Below are positions 35,592 through 44,126 of a stretch of DNA of 61,615 bases, piece after piece. The notes under the pieces are model-generated. The model made no database searches. It saw only the letters and a program-made list of their open reading frames with translations, and had not been told where the DNA came from. The position numbers and the translations under genes are program-made. This DNA comes from Psychromonas algicola (GTDB lineage: Bacteria > Pseudomonadota > Gammaproteobacteria > Enterobacterales > Psychromonadaceae). Within the stretch, counting starts at the first letter, position 1, and each line of letters opens with the position of its first letter. The DNA is taken from NCBI RefSeq assembly GCF_004378355.1, contig NZ_SNUB01000021.1:1-61615 (forward strand). The letters run 5' to 3'.

Positions 35592-35620
35592 TTGCTTATC
35601 CCGGTTGTAAACTGTACAAT
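35592..35620 (+). promoter_or_regulatory. Promoter of rpsF operon
   Basis: TTGCTT (35592-35597) and TACAAT (35615-35620) are separated by exactly 17 bases, with a GC-containing discriminator after the -10. This places the transcript start near 35627, about 90 bases before rpsF. Confidence 0.7.
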
Positions 35621-35655
35621 TTGCCGCCTTAAATCAGCCACCCTTTTTGTTCCTT

Positions 35656-35715
35656 GCTTCTATTGGTACGGCTGAGCCAAATTAAGAAGCTACTAACCCG
35701 TAAGGAGCGATTTTT
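35656..35715 (+). promoter_or_regulatory. Candidate S6:S18 autoregulatory leader
   Basis: The rpsF 5' leader folds: GCTTCT (35656-35661) pairs with AGAAGC (35685-35690), with an inner TTGG/CCAA. It is followed by ACCCGTAAGGAG just before the start codon. In many bacteria the S6-S18 complex binds such a leader through a CCG motif. The match is structural and from memory only. Confidence 0.35.
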
Positions 35716-35717
35716 AT

Positions 35718-36116
35718 ATGCGTCATTATGAAATCGTATTTATGGTTCACCCAGATCAGAGTGAACAAGTTAATGGTATGATCGAACGTTACACTACTTC
35801 TATCACAGAAGCTGGCGGTACAGTTCATCGTCTAGAAGATTGGGGCCGTCGTCAACTGGCTTACCCAATTAACAAACTACACAAAGCACACTATGTTCTT
35901 ATGAACATTGAAGCTGAGCAAAAAGTAATCGATGATTTGGAAACTGCTTTCCGTTTCAACGATGCTGTGATCCGCAACATGATCATGCGTACTAAAACTG
36001 CTGTAACTGAAGCATCTGTAGTAGCAAAAGCAAAAGAAGAACGTGTTGAACGTGCTCCTCGTGCTCCGCGCCCAGAAGCAGAAGCTGCACCTGTTGAAGC
36101 AGAAGCTGAAGCATAA
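35718..36116 (+). CDS. rpsF: 30S ribosomal protein S6
   Basis: This 132-residue protein starts [18 protein letters not shown], the classic S6 beginning. It contains the conserved [19 protein letters not shown] segment. The C-terminus is an acidic Ala/Glu/Pro tail (about residues 113-132), the site of glutamate additions in E. coli. It leads the rpsF-priB-rpsR-rplI operon, whose usual order is complete here. A TAAGGAG ribosome-binding site precedes it. Confidence 0.97.
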   Translation: MRHYEIVFMVHPDQSEQVNGMIERYTTSITEAGGTVHRLEDWGRRQLAYPINKLHKAHYVLMNIEAEQKVIDDLETAFRFNDAVIRNMIMRTKTAVTEASVVAKAKEERVERAPRAPRPEAEAAPVEAEAEA

Positions 36117-36130
36117 GCATAAGAAACTTA

Positions 36131-36436
36131 GTGACTGATAACTTTTTGCAACTTACAGGTATCGTAACTGAAAAGCCGATACACAAAACAAGCCCTAGTG
36201 GTATTGAACACTGTAACCTGACGATAGAACATCGTTCAGTGCAAGAAGAAGCTGGATTACCACGTGAAGCATATTGTTATATGCCAATCGCAACAAGTGG
36301 ACCATTAGCAAGTCAGTTGAAAAATAAATTATCGAAAGGTATGCAAATTAAAGTAAGTGGTTTTATCACTTATCACCAAAGCAAGAGTAATCTTGGTAAA
36401 TTGGTGCTGCATGCTCAGTACATAGAACAAATTTAA
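36131..36436 (+). CDS. priB: Primosomal replication protein N
   Basis: This 101-residue single-stranded-DNA-binding OB-fold protein helps PriA and DnaT reload DnaB at stalled forks. It starts with GTG (VTDNFLQLTGIV-type, read as Met). It contains the typical SPSGIEHC and VSGFITYHQSKSNLGKLVLHA segments. It sits in its normal place between rpsF and rpsR, with a 14-base gap after rpsF. Confidence 0.95.
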   Translation: MTDNFLQLTGIVTEKPIHKTSPSGIEHCNLTIEHRSVQEEAGLPREAYCYMPIATSGPLASQLKNKLSKGMQIKVSGFITYHQSKSNLGKLVLHAQYIEQI

Positions 36437-36673
<237 letters not shown>

Positions 36674-36689
36674 ATAGGAGCTATATATT

Positions 36690-37142
36690 ATGGAAATTAT
36701 TCTACAAGATACAGTTGCTAACCTTGGTAAACTTGGCGATAAAGTTAATGTTAAAGCAGGTTACGCACGTAACTTCCTTTTCCCACAGCAAAAAGCTGTA
36801 CCAGCAAACAAAGCAAACTTAGAAGCTTTCGAAGCACGTCGTGCTGAATTAGAAGCTAAGCAAGCTGCTAACCTAGCTGCTGCTGAAGCACGTGGTGCTG
36901 CTATCTCTGCATTAGAAGCGGTGACTATCACTTCTAAAGCTGGTGATGCTGGTAAACTATTCGGTTCAATCGGTACGCGTGATATTGCTGATGCAATCAC
37001 TGCTGCTGGTGTAGCTGTAGCTAAAAGTGAAGTTCGTCTTCCTGAAGGCGCTTTACGTACAACTGGTTCTTACGAGATTACTGTTACAGTACACTCTGAA
37101 GTAACTTCAGTTGTAAACCTTGAGATTGTTGAAGCTGAGTAA
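36690..37142 (+). CDS. rplI: 50S ribosomal protein L9
   Basis: This 150-residue L9 begins [19 protein letters not shown] and has the signature [18 protein letters not shown]. The long alanine- and glutamate-rich connecting helix spans about 40-75, and the C-terminal RNA-binding domain follows. It is the last gene of the operon, and a UUCG-loop terminator comes after it. Confidence 0.97.
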   Translation: MEIILQDTVANLGKLGDKVNVKAGYARNFLFPQQKAVPANKANLEAFEARRAELEAKQAANLAAAEARGAAISALEAVTITSKAGDAGKLFGSIGTRDIADAITAAGVAVAKSEVRLPEGALRTTGSYEITVTVHSEVTSVVNLEIVEAE

Positions 37143-37168
37143 TCAGTAACAATAACTTGATGTTAAAA

Positions 37169-37197
37169 AATACCTGCTTTCGAGCGGGTATTTTTTT
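37169..37197 (+). terminator. Terminator of the rpsF-rplI operon
   Basis: AATACCTGCT (37169-37178) pairs with AGCGGGTATT (37183-37192) through a stable TTCG tetraloop, followed by a T-run. Confidence 0.92.
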
Positions 37198-37233
37198 ATC
37201 TAAGATTTATAACGGTAGTTAATGTAAAAGGTA

Positions 37234-37911
37234 TTATTTCGCTTCCGGCATAACGAGTCTATAACCTGCCCCATACACAGATTGAATCAATTCTTCTCCT
37301 TGGCTTATATCAGCTAATTTTTTTCTTAATTTTTTAATATGACTATCAATAGTGCGATGATTGACGATTCGATGATCTGAATACATATTCTGCATTAATT
37401 GTTCTCGGGTAAAAATGCAGCTAGGTTTGGCAAACAAAGGCTTTAAGAGTTGAAACTCCACAGAGGTTAATGCCACTTCGGTATTATTGAAAGTCACTAA
37501 TAGGCGGTCTTCATCGAGCTGCAAATCTGAACTTATTAGACCTTTAGCATGAGTTCTTCTGAGTACGGTTTTAACACGAGCAACCACTTCTCTTGGGCTG
37601 AAAGGTTTACAGATATAATCATCCGCGCCTAGCTCTAACCCTAATAATCTGTCTATCTCTTCAACTTTAGCTGTTACCATTAATATAGGTACATCAGAAA
37701 ATTTTCGGATCTCTTTACAAAGTTCTATTCCATCTTTACCGGGCAACATAATATCCAATAAAATTGCACAAGGATCATGATCTTTAACCCATGAAATAAC
37801 TTGCTCTCCATCATGAATTAAATGAGGGTTATAGTCTGCCATTTTAAAATAATCAGCTAATAGGTTAGCCAATTTTATTTCATCTTCTACGATCAATATT
37901 AGTTTTGACAT
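37234..37911 (-). CDS. OmpR-family response regulator, BaeR-like
   Basis: This 225-residue regulator has a receiver domain (1-115) with phospho-acceptor Asp53 in LLDIMLPGKDG and Lys102 in YICKPFSP. A winged-helix DNA-binding domain (about 128-222) ends HIKKLRKKLADI and VYGAGYRLV. Overall it resembles BaeR, an envelope-stress regulator. It lies 36 bases after the sensor kinase gene on the same strand, so the pair is an operon with the kinase first. Confidence 0.88.
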   Translation of the reverse strand: MSKLILIVEDEIKLANLLADYFKMADYNPHLIHDGEQVISWVKDHDPCAILLDIMLPGKDGIELCKEIRKFSDVPILMVTAKVEEIDRLLGLELGADDYICKPFSPREVVARVKTVLRRTHAKGLISSDLQLDEDRLLVTFNNTEVALTSVEFQLLKPLFAKPSCIFTREQLMQNMYSDHRIVNHRTIDSHIKKLRKKLADISQGEELIQSVYGAGYRLVMPEAK

Positions 37912-37947
37912 TAATCACGATCCTTTTTGTTATATTTTCCGATCACT

Positions 37948-39432
37948 TTATTTACTTAGAGGGAACTCAATAGTAATCGCTAACCCACCCAAATCAGAAT
38001 GCTCTGCAGAGATGCTGCCTTGATGCGCAGCGACAATATGTGCACAAATAGACAAACCTAATCCAGATCCACCTGTTTTACGATTTCTTGAATTATCAAC
38101 GCGGTATAAGTGCTCAAATAAATGCGGTAAATGCATGTCAGAAACACCAACACCATTATCTTCTACAACGACTCTAACTAGCTTGCCTGTTTCATCCTTA
38201 TCTAATACCAATGAAATCTTAACAACGCTAGCTTCTGCATATTTAATGCAATTATTAATTAAGTTTTCAAATAGCTGGCATAAACGCGTGCTATCGGAAA
38301 AGATATTCGCTTGGTTTGCTTCAATTTCAACAATCAAGGAGACATCTGCCGCGGCTAAGTAGCTTCTATATTTATCCACTTCTTTGGATAGCCATTTTGT
38401 TAGATCGTTCACTTTTTTGCGGTAATGCATTCCGCCTACATCTGCACTGGTTAATTGCTGTAAATCATTTACTAAGTGTTGCAGGTGTTTCACTTCGTCA
38501 TTTGCAGATCCTATGTTCTCTTTATTAAGCGGCCTTACCTCATCTAACATTGCCTCAAGCTCTCCACGTAGAATGGCTATCGGCGTTCTTAATTCATGTG
38601 AGATATTAGCTAGCCAACGCTTCCTAGCGCTGTCATTCTCTCCTAAGGTCACGGCAAGCTCATTAAAATCTCGACTTAGCTCTCCTAATTCGTCTTTTCT
38701 TTGAATATCAATTTTTTGGTTATAGTCGCCTTGCGTTAGTTTGTGCATTCCCGACATGACTAATTTAATCGGCTCTGCTAAGTGGCGAGCGAGAAATAAG
38801 GTGATTAATGCAACCAAAAACATGGTGACTAACGCAATGATCCATAAGTAACTTTGCTGCTGTTGAATAAACTCTAACTCATAACCATCTATTATTTTTT
38901 TATGTTTAGGGACAGCCAACCACCCGACTTTAACGTGATCAATAATGATCTCAGCTTTGTTATAATCCGGCTCTCGAATTTGCCCGCCAACAACAATATT
39001 ATCCGTCGCATCAAACAGCACATAGTTTATTTGCTCTCTAAAGCGCGGACGTATTGGTCTACGATTAGCAAGATCACCTTCAGGCTGTTTAGCATCATTA
39101 AAAAAATCAGCGGGAGGATCTCTACGCGGTGGCTTAGAATCGTCAAATTGTGGAGGTAAAGGCGGTGTCATTATAAATTCACTGTCTTTTAATTTAGAAA
39201 ATAATAAGTCAGCAAATTTCTTAGACCTATCTTGCATTGTCGACCAGTTGTTATTTTTTTTATATTCAGTTTTAAGTTGTACTATCACGGGTTTTAAAGC
39301 TTCAGATTCCTTGCTATTCACATACTCAATCATGCCTTTACCGATACTCCACTGGATCAATAACACAAGCGCGGTCACCAATACGAGGCTGAAGCTGAAT
39401 AGTATGAGAAAAAGTTTGTTATGAATCTTCAT
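37948..39432 (-). CDS. Membrane sensor histidine kinase, BaeS-like
   Basis: This 494-residue kinase has TM1 at about 8-30, a periplasmic domain of about 165 residues, TM2 at about 193-215, then HAMP. The H-box lies in WLANISHELRTPIAIL, and N, G1 and G2 boxes include VVEDNGVGV and TGGSGLGLSIC. The periplasmic region has an unusual run of prolines, aspartates and arginines (PPQFDDSKPPRRDPPADF) around residues 93-115. It is the partner of the downstream response regulator. An EF-hand lipoprotein gene lies upstream. Confidence 0.88.
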   Translation of the reverse strand: MKIHNKLFLILFSFSLVLVTALVLLIQWSIGKGMIEYVNSKESEALKPVIVQLKTEYKKNNNWSTMQDRSKKFADLLFSKLKDSEFIMTPPLPPQFDDSKPPRRDPPADFFNDAKQPEGDLANRRPIRPRFREQINYVLFDATDNIVVGGQIREPDYNKAEIIIDHVKVGWLAVPKHKKIIDGYELEFIQQQQSYLWIIALVTMFLVALITLFLARHLAEPIKLVMSGMHKLTQGDYNQKIDIQRKDELGELSRDFNELAVTLGENDSARKRWLANISHELRTPIAILRGELEAMLDEVRPLNKENIGSANDEVKHLQHLVNDLQQLTSADVGGMHYRKKVNDLTKWLSKEVDKYRSYLAAADVSLIVEIEANQANIFSDSTRLCQLFENLINNCIKYAEASVVKISLVLDKDETGKLVRVVVEDNGVGVSDMHLPHLFEHLYRVDNSRNRKTGGSGLGLSICAHIVAAHQGSISAEHSDLGGLAITIEFPLSK

Positions 39433-39488
39433 GAATTGAATCTCGCAATATACTTATATTAAATAAACAGTTTGATAAAAAGCAAAAT

Positions 39489-39524
39489 AGCCCGCTACCT
39501 CTTAGTAAAGAGAATAGCAGGCTA
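39489..39524 (-). terminator. Terminator after the EF-hand gene
   Basis: TAGCCCGCTA (39489-39498) pairs with TAGCAGGCTA (39515-39524) with one mismatch, plus inner CTCTT/AAGAG. On the minus strand a T-rich tail follows. It separates the EF-hand transcript from the kinase gene, although read-through is possible. Confidence 0.65.
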
Positions 39525-39576
39525 ATCAAATCATTTCTTTAGACATTCGTTAAATAACGCCTGTCTTCAAAAAACA

Positions 39577-39861
39577 TTAGTCGCGAGGAGGACGCGGTGG
39601 CTTATGATCATTAAACTCTTGTTCTGTAATTTGCCCATCGCTATCTGTATCAATACTATCAAATACAGTTTGGTGATCGCCACCTGGTAATTTCTGTACC
39701 GAAAACTCTTCAAGATCAATATATCCATTTCCATCGGTATCAACCGATGCAAAATCAGGACGTTCACCTCGAGGTGGGCCTTGTCTATCATCCGCATGAG
39801 AACAACCAACGAGTCCTACAAATAATGTACTGATTAAAGCGATTTTAAAATTATTTTTCAT
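39577..39861 (-). CDS. EF-hand calcium-binding lipoprotein
   Basis: This 94-residue exported protein has a lipobox LVGCS (lipidated Cys20, approximately). Two canonical EF-hand loops follow, DTDGNGYIDLEEF and DTDSDGQITEQEF, each with the expected D-x-D-x-D/N-G pattern and terminal Glu. Proline-rich segments flank the hands (GPPRGERPDF and HKPPRPPRD). It should bind Ca2+ in the periplasm at a membrane face. Its position upstream of the sensor kinase suggests a link, though a terminator lies between them. Confidence 0.85.
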   Translation of the reverse strand: MKNNFKIALISTLFVGLVGCSHADDRQGPPRGERPDFASVDTDGNGYIDLEEFSVQKLPGGDHQTVFDSIDTDSDGQITEQEFNDHKPPRPPRD

Positions 39862-40164
39862 GAAGTAATGCTCCTAGTTAATTAATATTAGTAGCAGCAA
39901 GATAGCAATTGAATGTGCAGCGAATGTGTAAGAAAAAGGGAAGATAAACAATTAGTTTTACTACTCACTAACGTATTGATTAAAAGATTAATTTCCACGA
40001 AAAAGATGGCGATTATTTATGCTTAAGTGAGAGAAGTAAAAGCGAATTCAATCTTTATGGCAGTTCTTTCTTACGCTGCCTTTATTTAATGATTTAATCT
40101 TTTTTAAATCGCGGTATGATTTATAGCTTCCAACAAACAAGAAAACTTAAAACGGTAGATAACA
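39862..40164. other. Divergent promoter region, no gene seen
   Basis: This 303-base AT-rich gap lies between the EF-hand gene and divergent msrC. No repeat or RNA is recognised. Confidence 0.5.
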
Positions 40165-40626
40165 GTGAAAACATTAAAAGATTACCAATTACTGACAGCG
40201 CAAGCATTAGCATTAATTGAAGATGAAAAAGATTTGATTGCTAACCTTTCTAATATTAGTGCATTACTGAATATGAACTTAGATAATATCAATTGGGTCG
40301 GTTTTTATTTACTAAAAGATGAGCAACTTGTATTGGGTCCCTTTCAAGGTAATGTTGCCTGTGTACGTATCGACTTGGATAAAGGCGTATGTGGTAAAGC
40401 TTTTAGTACCAATAGCACTCAACGTATTGCCGATGTACACGACTTCCCAGGGTATATTGCCTGCGATGCAGCCAGCCAATCAGAAATAGTGGTGCCAATG
40501 AACAATAAAGGCAAAACGGTTGCCGTATTAGACATTGATAGTCCAATAACAAATCGCTTTAATGAAATTGATGAAGCAGGTTTAAATGAGTTCGTTAAGC
40601 AAATAGAAGAGAAACTTAACTTCTAG
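40165..40626 (+). CDS. msrC: Free methionine-(R)-sulfoxide reductase (GAF domain)
   Basis: This 153-residue GAF-fold enzyme repairs free methionine-R-sulfoxide. The three catalytic-site cysteines are all visible: ACVRI, GVCGKA and IACDAASQSEIVVP. GPFQGNVACVRI and RIADVHDFPGYIACD are the family's diagnostic segments. It starts with GTG. It is a single-gene unit, and a 28-base near-palindrome lies downstream. Confidence 0.9.
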   Translation: MKTLKDYQLLTAQALALIEDEKDLIANLSNISALLNMNLDNINWVGFYLLKDEQLVLGPFQGNVACVRIDLDKGVCGKAFSTNSTQRIADVHDFPGYIACDAASQSEIVVPMNNKGKTVAVLDIDSPITNRFNEIDEAGLNEFVKQIEEKLNF

Positions 40627-40652
40627 TTATTATCCCTCTTTGATCATGATGG

Positions 40653-40680
40653 ATAGTGTTAGTTATGTAACTAACACTAT
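40653..40680. promoter_or_regulatory. 28-base near-perfect palindrome between msrC and the zinc-ribbon gene
   Basis: ATAGTGTTAGTTA and TAACTAACACTAT are exact complements around a TG centre. No T-run follows, so it is either a weak terminator or an operator for the downstream gene, which starts 54 bases later. Confidence 0.55.
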
Positions 40681-40733
40681 TCTCAATAAACAAGCTGAAA
40701 GCGCATAATAGAGCAAAGCTCTGCAAGGATAAT

Positions 40734-41045
40734 ATGAAAGTCACATGCCCGCACTGCCAAGTGAATCTTGACGTTAAAAAAATTCCGGTGACCATACCTC
40801 AAGGCATACATATTCAAAGGCAATGCACATCTTGCCAAGCATGGTTTCGTTTAAAACCATTACAAAATAAATTGAAAATAGTAGGCATAGTGTTGCTATT
40901 AATGACAAGCTTATGCAACTTTATGGTCACTGATAGTAATACTTATCTTTTATTATCGGCGACTGGTTTTGTAGGCATTTTAATGGCATTGATCATCACT
41001 TTTTATGGCCAACAAGAAAAAATCCCAGCGCCACCAAAGTCATAG
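40734..41045 (+). CDS. Small zinc-ribbon membrane protein
   Basis: This 103-residue protein is of unknown function. An N-terminal zinc ribbon has paired CPHC and CTSC motifs (residues 5-8 and about 31-34). Two TM helices follow (about 46-64 and 70-90), and a short proline-rich tail ends it. A GGATAA site lies just before the ATG. The zinc ribbon probably faces the cytosol. Confidence 0.65.
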   Translation: MKVTCPHCQVNLDVKKIPVTIPQGIHIQRQCTSCQAWFRLKPLQNKLKIVGIVLLLMTSLCNFMVTDSNTYLLLSATGFVGILMALIITFYGQQEKIPAPPKS

Positions 41046-41104
41046 ACTCAAGTCTTAGTGGTTATTAACTCGATGCCTCGTTATATAACGGGACTTATCA
41101 GGTT

Positions 41105-41143
41105 ATAGCAATTGTATTAAATAGCTGATCTAAGTTTTGTGCT
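41105..41143 (+). repeat. Solo end of the MITE-like element
   Basis: This 39-base segment matches the left end of the element at 4287 with few changes (ATAGCAATTGTATTAAATAG). It overlaps the last codons of the 259-aa gene and supplies that gene's stop. Confidence 0.7.
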
Positions 41144-41896
41144 TTTATCTGTGATCCCTGCCTTTTCAATTATTTGCTCTATCCACTCATCTGCAGTAAT
41201 AGAGAATGAGCCCGTCATATCTAACGAACGATCTTCTAATACATCAAGTTGTGGATTTTTTTGCTGCATAAACTCAATGACTTTATCTCTATGCTTTAGT
41301 AACGCAACAATATGCGGTCGAAATAAAACAAACATTGCCGATAACCATTGATTTACCACTAAATTAGGATAAGCATGATCGATATAGAAATGGTCTAATA
41401 ATGCAATGGTATCCTCTGCTGAATACCAAGTTTGCGCACAAACCCATCGGTTAATAGCAAATAAGCCGATCGGAAAACCTTCATCATTCATTGAAATACA
41501 CACAAAATGCGCTAAAGCTTTATCACCTGACGGCCATGCCTCTGTTTGCATAAACCCATCCATAGGTTGGATTGATTCAGGTATAGCTGGAGAGCGTAAA
41601 AAAGTATGGAAATGCCCATGCTCAAAATCGACACCACGGTGATTATGATAATAATATTGGCTATGAGTTTCATCATCATAAACATCATCTTCTGGATAAT
41701 GATTTAGTTGATAAAATGTCCCCTGCCCTTTTAATAATTCACTCACCACGTTTATACCCGCTTTGGTTAGCAATCGATGACACTCTTGCACTTTTTTGGC
41801 GGCGGTTAGTAGCTCATCAATATTATCAATCGAATCAATTGATGGGGCTTCAAGGGGAACATCAGTTTCACAAGCAGACCAAGAAATTTTATTCAT
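41117..41896 (-). CDS. Uncharacterised His-rich protein next to Cys-repeat protein
   Basis: This 259-residue soluble protein belongs to no family I can name with confidence. The centre carries a cluster of histidines and aromatic residues (YYYHNHRGVDFEHGHFH, about residues 81-97) that could bind metal. Other conserved-looking parts are GTFYQLNHYPEDDVYDDE and FAINRWVCAQTWYSAEDT. There is no signal peptide. The gene lies 97 bases after the exported cysteine-repeat gene on the same strand, so they may be one transcript. The last eight or so codons come from a MITE-like repeat end. Confidence 0.6.
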   Translation of the reverse strand: MNKISWSACETDVPLEAPSIDSIDNIDELLTAAKKVQECHRLLTKAGINVVSELLKGQGTFYQLNHYPEDDVYDDETHSQYYYHNHRGVDFEHGHFHTFLRSPAIPESIQPMDGFMQTEAWPSGDKALAHFVCISMNDEGFPIGLFAINRWVCAQTWYSAEDTIALLDHFYIDHAYPNLVVNQWLSAMFVLFRPHIVALLKHRDKVIEFMQQKNPQLDVLEDRSLDMTGSFSITADEWIEQIIEKAGITDKSTKLRSAI

Positions 41897-41993
41897 AATA
41901 TAAAGCTTAATATTAGAGATGAAATAAATAAAAAAACGTATTCTGGTAAATTCTTATTAGAATACGCCATTTATCAATACGGTTTAAAATACT

Positions 41994-42290
41994 TTAGTTA
42001 GCAGCACATGGGTTCTTTGCTGCGCAAGGGTTACTTGCTGCACAAGGATTCTTCGCAGCGCACGGATTACTTGCTGCACATGGATTACTTGCTGCGCATG
42101 GATTTTTAGCGGCACATGGATTTTTAGCGGCACATGGATTCGCTACAAATTGGTAAGCTTTAGTCTTATGGGCATCACAAGAAGCACTGCAAGAAGCATC
42201 ACAAGAAGCGTGCGCAGGAGTGATTGCTAACATGGCAGTAACGACGCTAGCTGCAATAACTGCAGGTTTATTCTTTAATATCTTTTTCAT
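41994..42290 (-). CDS. Exported cysteine-repeat protein (NPCAAx)8
   Basis: This 98-residue protein was assigned to start at 42290 (MKKILKNKPA) because GAGGT lies 8 bases upstream. A TTG five codons earlier is less likely. A signal peptide ends at AHA (about residue 28). The mature part begins SCDASCSASCDAHKTK, then eight hexapeptides NPCAA(K/S/N) fill the last 48 residues. It therefore has eleven cysteines and is probably metal-binding or a modified peptide precursor. The layout resembles secreted Cys-repeat precursors such as HvfA, though no DUF692-type oxidase gene is present nearby. It is followed by the His-rich gene. Confidence 0.8.
   Translation of the reverse strand: MKKILKNKPAVIAASVVTAMLAITPAHASCDASCSASCDAHKTKAYQFVANPCAAKNPCAAKNPCAASNPCAASNPCAAKNPCAASNPCAAKNPCAAN
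41997..42140 (-). repeat. 18-bp coding tandem repeat, eight units
   Basis: Eight imperfect 18-base units encode NPCAA plus Lys, Ser or Asn. Synonymous differences between units show the peptide is under selection and not merely a fresh slippage product. Confidence 0.85.
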
Positions 42291-42512
42291 TATGATTGAC
42301 CTCAATGTAATGGATTAAAAGTAAGTTCGAACAATAATCTCAGCGTTAATTCAAGTTATTGTCCTTCCAACAGACCCATAGCATTAATGTAAAATTTCAG
42401 AAAAAACATGAATAAAGATAAATTTGCCATGTGTTTTTTATATTGTTTACAAAAACATATCAGCGTTAATTAGTACTTTTAGGTTTAAAAAATGTCTTTT
42501 TTGCTTATAAAA

Positions 42513-42535
42513 AAGCCCCGTTAAAAACGAGGCTT
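42513..42535 (-). terminator. Terminator of prfB-lysS operon
   Basis: On the minus strand AAGCCTCGTT pairs with AACGGGGCTT (G-U wobble), with a 3-base loop and a T-run. It lies 35 bases past the lysS stop. Confidence 0.85.
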
Positions 42536-42569
42536 CAAATTGACTAATAGTTAGTAGTTAAACTAACAA

Positions 42570-44087
42570 TTATTTAGCTTGTGGACGCATGTGTGGGAAT
42601 AACAAAACGTCACGGATAGTGTGGCTGTCAGTAAATAACATGACTAGACGATCGATACCAATACCTTCACCGGCAGTGGGTGGTAAACCGTGCTCAAGTG
42701 CCGTAATGTAATCGGCATCGTAGAACATTGCTTCATCATCACCCGATTCTTTTTGTGCAACTTGATCCATGAAACGTTGCGCTTGATCTTGTGAGTCATT
42801 TAGCTCTGAGAAACCGTTTGCTAATTCACGTCCACCCACGAAGAATTCAAAACGGTCCGTTACTTCTGGATTTTCATCATTACGACGTGCTAATGGTGAA
42901 ACTTCTGCAGGGTAAGCAGTAATGAATGTTGGTTGCATTAGTTTATGCTCAGCCGTTTCTTCAAAGATTTCAGTTAACACTTTACCTTCGCCCCAGCTAT
43001 CTTTTAAATGAATATCTAAACGTTTCGCTAAGGCTTTTAATCCTTCCATGCTTTCTAATTCAGACGCTTCAATCCCTTCATTGTATTCAAGGATTGATTC
43101 TTTCATTGTAAGACGTACAAAAGGTTTACCAAAATCAAACTCTTCTTCGCCGTATTTAACAATGCTTGAGCCTAATACGTTTTCTGTAATGGTACGTAAC
43201 ATATCTTCTGTTAAGTTCATTAGATCGATGTAATCAGCGTACGCTTGGTAGAATTCAATCATAGTAAATTCTGGGTTATGACGCGTTGAAACACCTTCGT
43301 TACGAAAGCTGCGGTTAATTTCGAATACACGTTCAAAACCACCTACCACTAAACGTTTAAGGTTTAATTCTGGCGCAATACGTAAAAACATAGGTAAATC
43401 TAAAGCGTTATGGAATGTTTCAAATGGCTTAGCTGTCGCCCCACCTGGGATCGCCTGTAACATTGGCGTTTCAACTTCCATAAAGTTACGATCATTTAAG
43501 TAAGTACGGATCGCATTCACGATTTTGTTACGTAAAATAAATGTTTTACGAGAAGATTCATTAGCAATTAAATCAAGGTAACGTTGACGGTAACATGCTT
43601 CAGTATCAGATAAACCGTGGAATTTATCAGGTAAAGGACGTAATGCTTTGGTTAGAATACGAATCTCAGACACTTTGATACTTAGTTCATCGGTTTTAGT
43701 TTTAAATAAAACACCCGTTGCACCAACGATATCGCCTAAATCCCATTTTTTGAATTCAGTATTGTAAAAGCCTTCGGCTAGGTTATCACGTGCTACGTAA
43801 ACCTGAACTTGACCGCCCATATCTTGGATAGTCGCAAAACTTGCTTTACCCATAATACGACGAGTCATCATGCGGCCAGCAACGCTTACTTCAACAGCTA
43901 ATTCATCTAGCTCTTCTTTGCTCTTTTCACCATAAAGCTTATGCAGTTCATCTGAGATATTCTTACGACGGAAGTCATTTGGGAATGCTTGTCCCTTTTC
44001 ACGCATTGCATCTAGTTTTTCTAGGCGCGCAGCTAAAATATCGTTCAACTCTTCTTGCGGTGCTTCTGCTTGGTTTTGCTCTGACAT
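42570..44087 (-). CDS. lysS: Lysyl-tRNA synthetase, class II
   Basis: This 505-residue enzyme has an N-terminal OB-fold anticodon-binding domain (about 60-175). The class II core has motif 2 ([20 protein letters not shown]) and motif 3 ([14 protein letters not shown]). Length and ends match E. coli LysS. It follows prfB in the normal operon, with a 39-base gap. Confidence 0.97.
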   Translation of the reverse strand: MSEQNQAEAPQEELNDILAARLEKLDAMREKGQAFPNDFRRKNISDELHKLYGEKSKEELDELAVEVSVAGRMMTRRIMGKASFATIQDMGGQVQVYVARDNLAEGFYNTEFKKWDLGDIVGATGVLFKTKTDELSIKVSEIRILTKALRPLPDKFHGLSDTEACYRQRYLDLIANESSRKTFILRNKIVNAIRTYLNDRNFMEVETPMLQAIPGGATAKPFETFHNALDLPMFLRIAPELNLKRLVVGGFERVFEINRSFRNEGVSTRHNPEFTMIEFYQAYADYIDLMNLTEDMLRTITENVLGSSIVKYGEEEFDFGKPFVRLTMKESILEYNEGIEASELESMEGLKALAKRLDIHLKDSWGEGKVLTEIFEETAEHKLMQPTFITAYPAEVSPLARRNDENPEVTDRFEFFVGGRELANGFSELNDSQDQAQRFMDQVAQKESGDDEAMFYDADYITALEHGLPPTAGEGIGIDRLVMLFTDSHTIRDVLLFPHMRPQAK

Positions 44088-44126
44088 GATAGTTCCTATC
44101 GGTTTAATTTCTGTAACTATAACTTT

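Larger units (their letters stand above)
34833..35717. other. Gap holding five 66-bp repeats and the rpsF promoter/leader
   Basis: There is no gene here. From left: the cloverleaf-like repeat array (34861-35418), an unremarkable AT-rich stretch, then the rpsF promoter (35592-35620) and a structured leader. Short open frames inside the array are by-products of the repeats. Confidence 0.8.
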
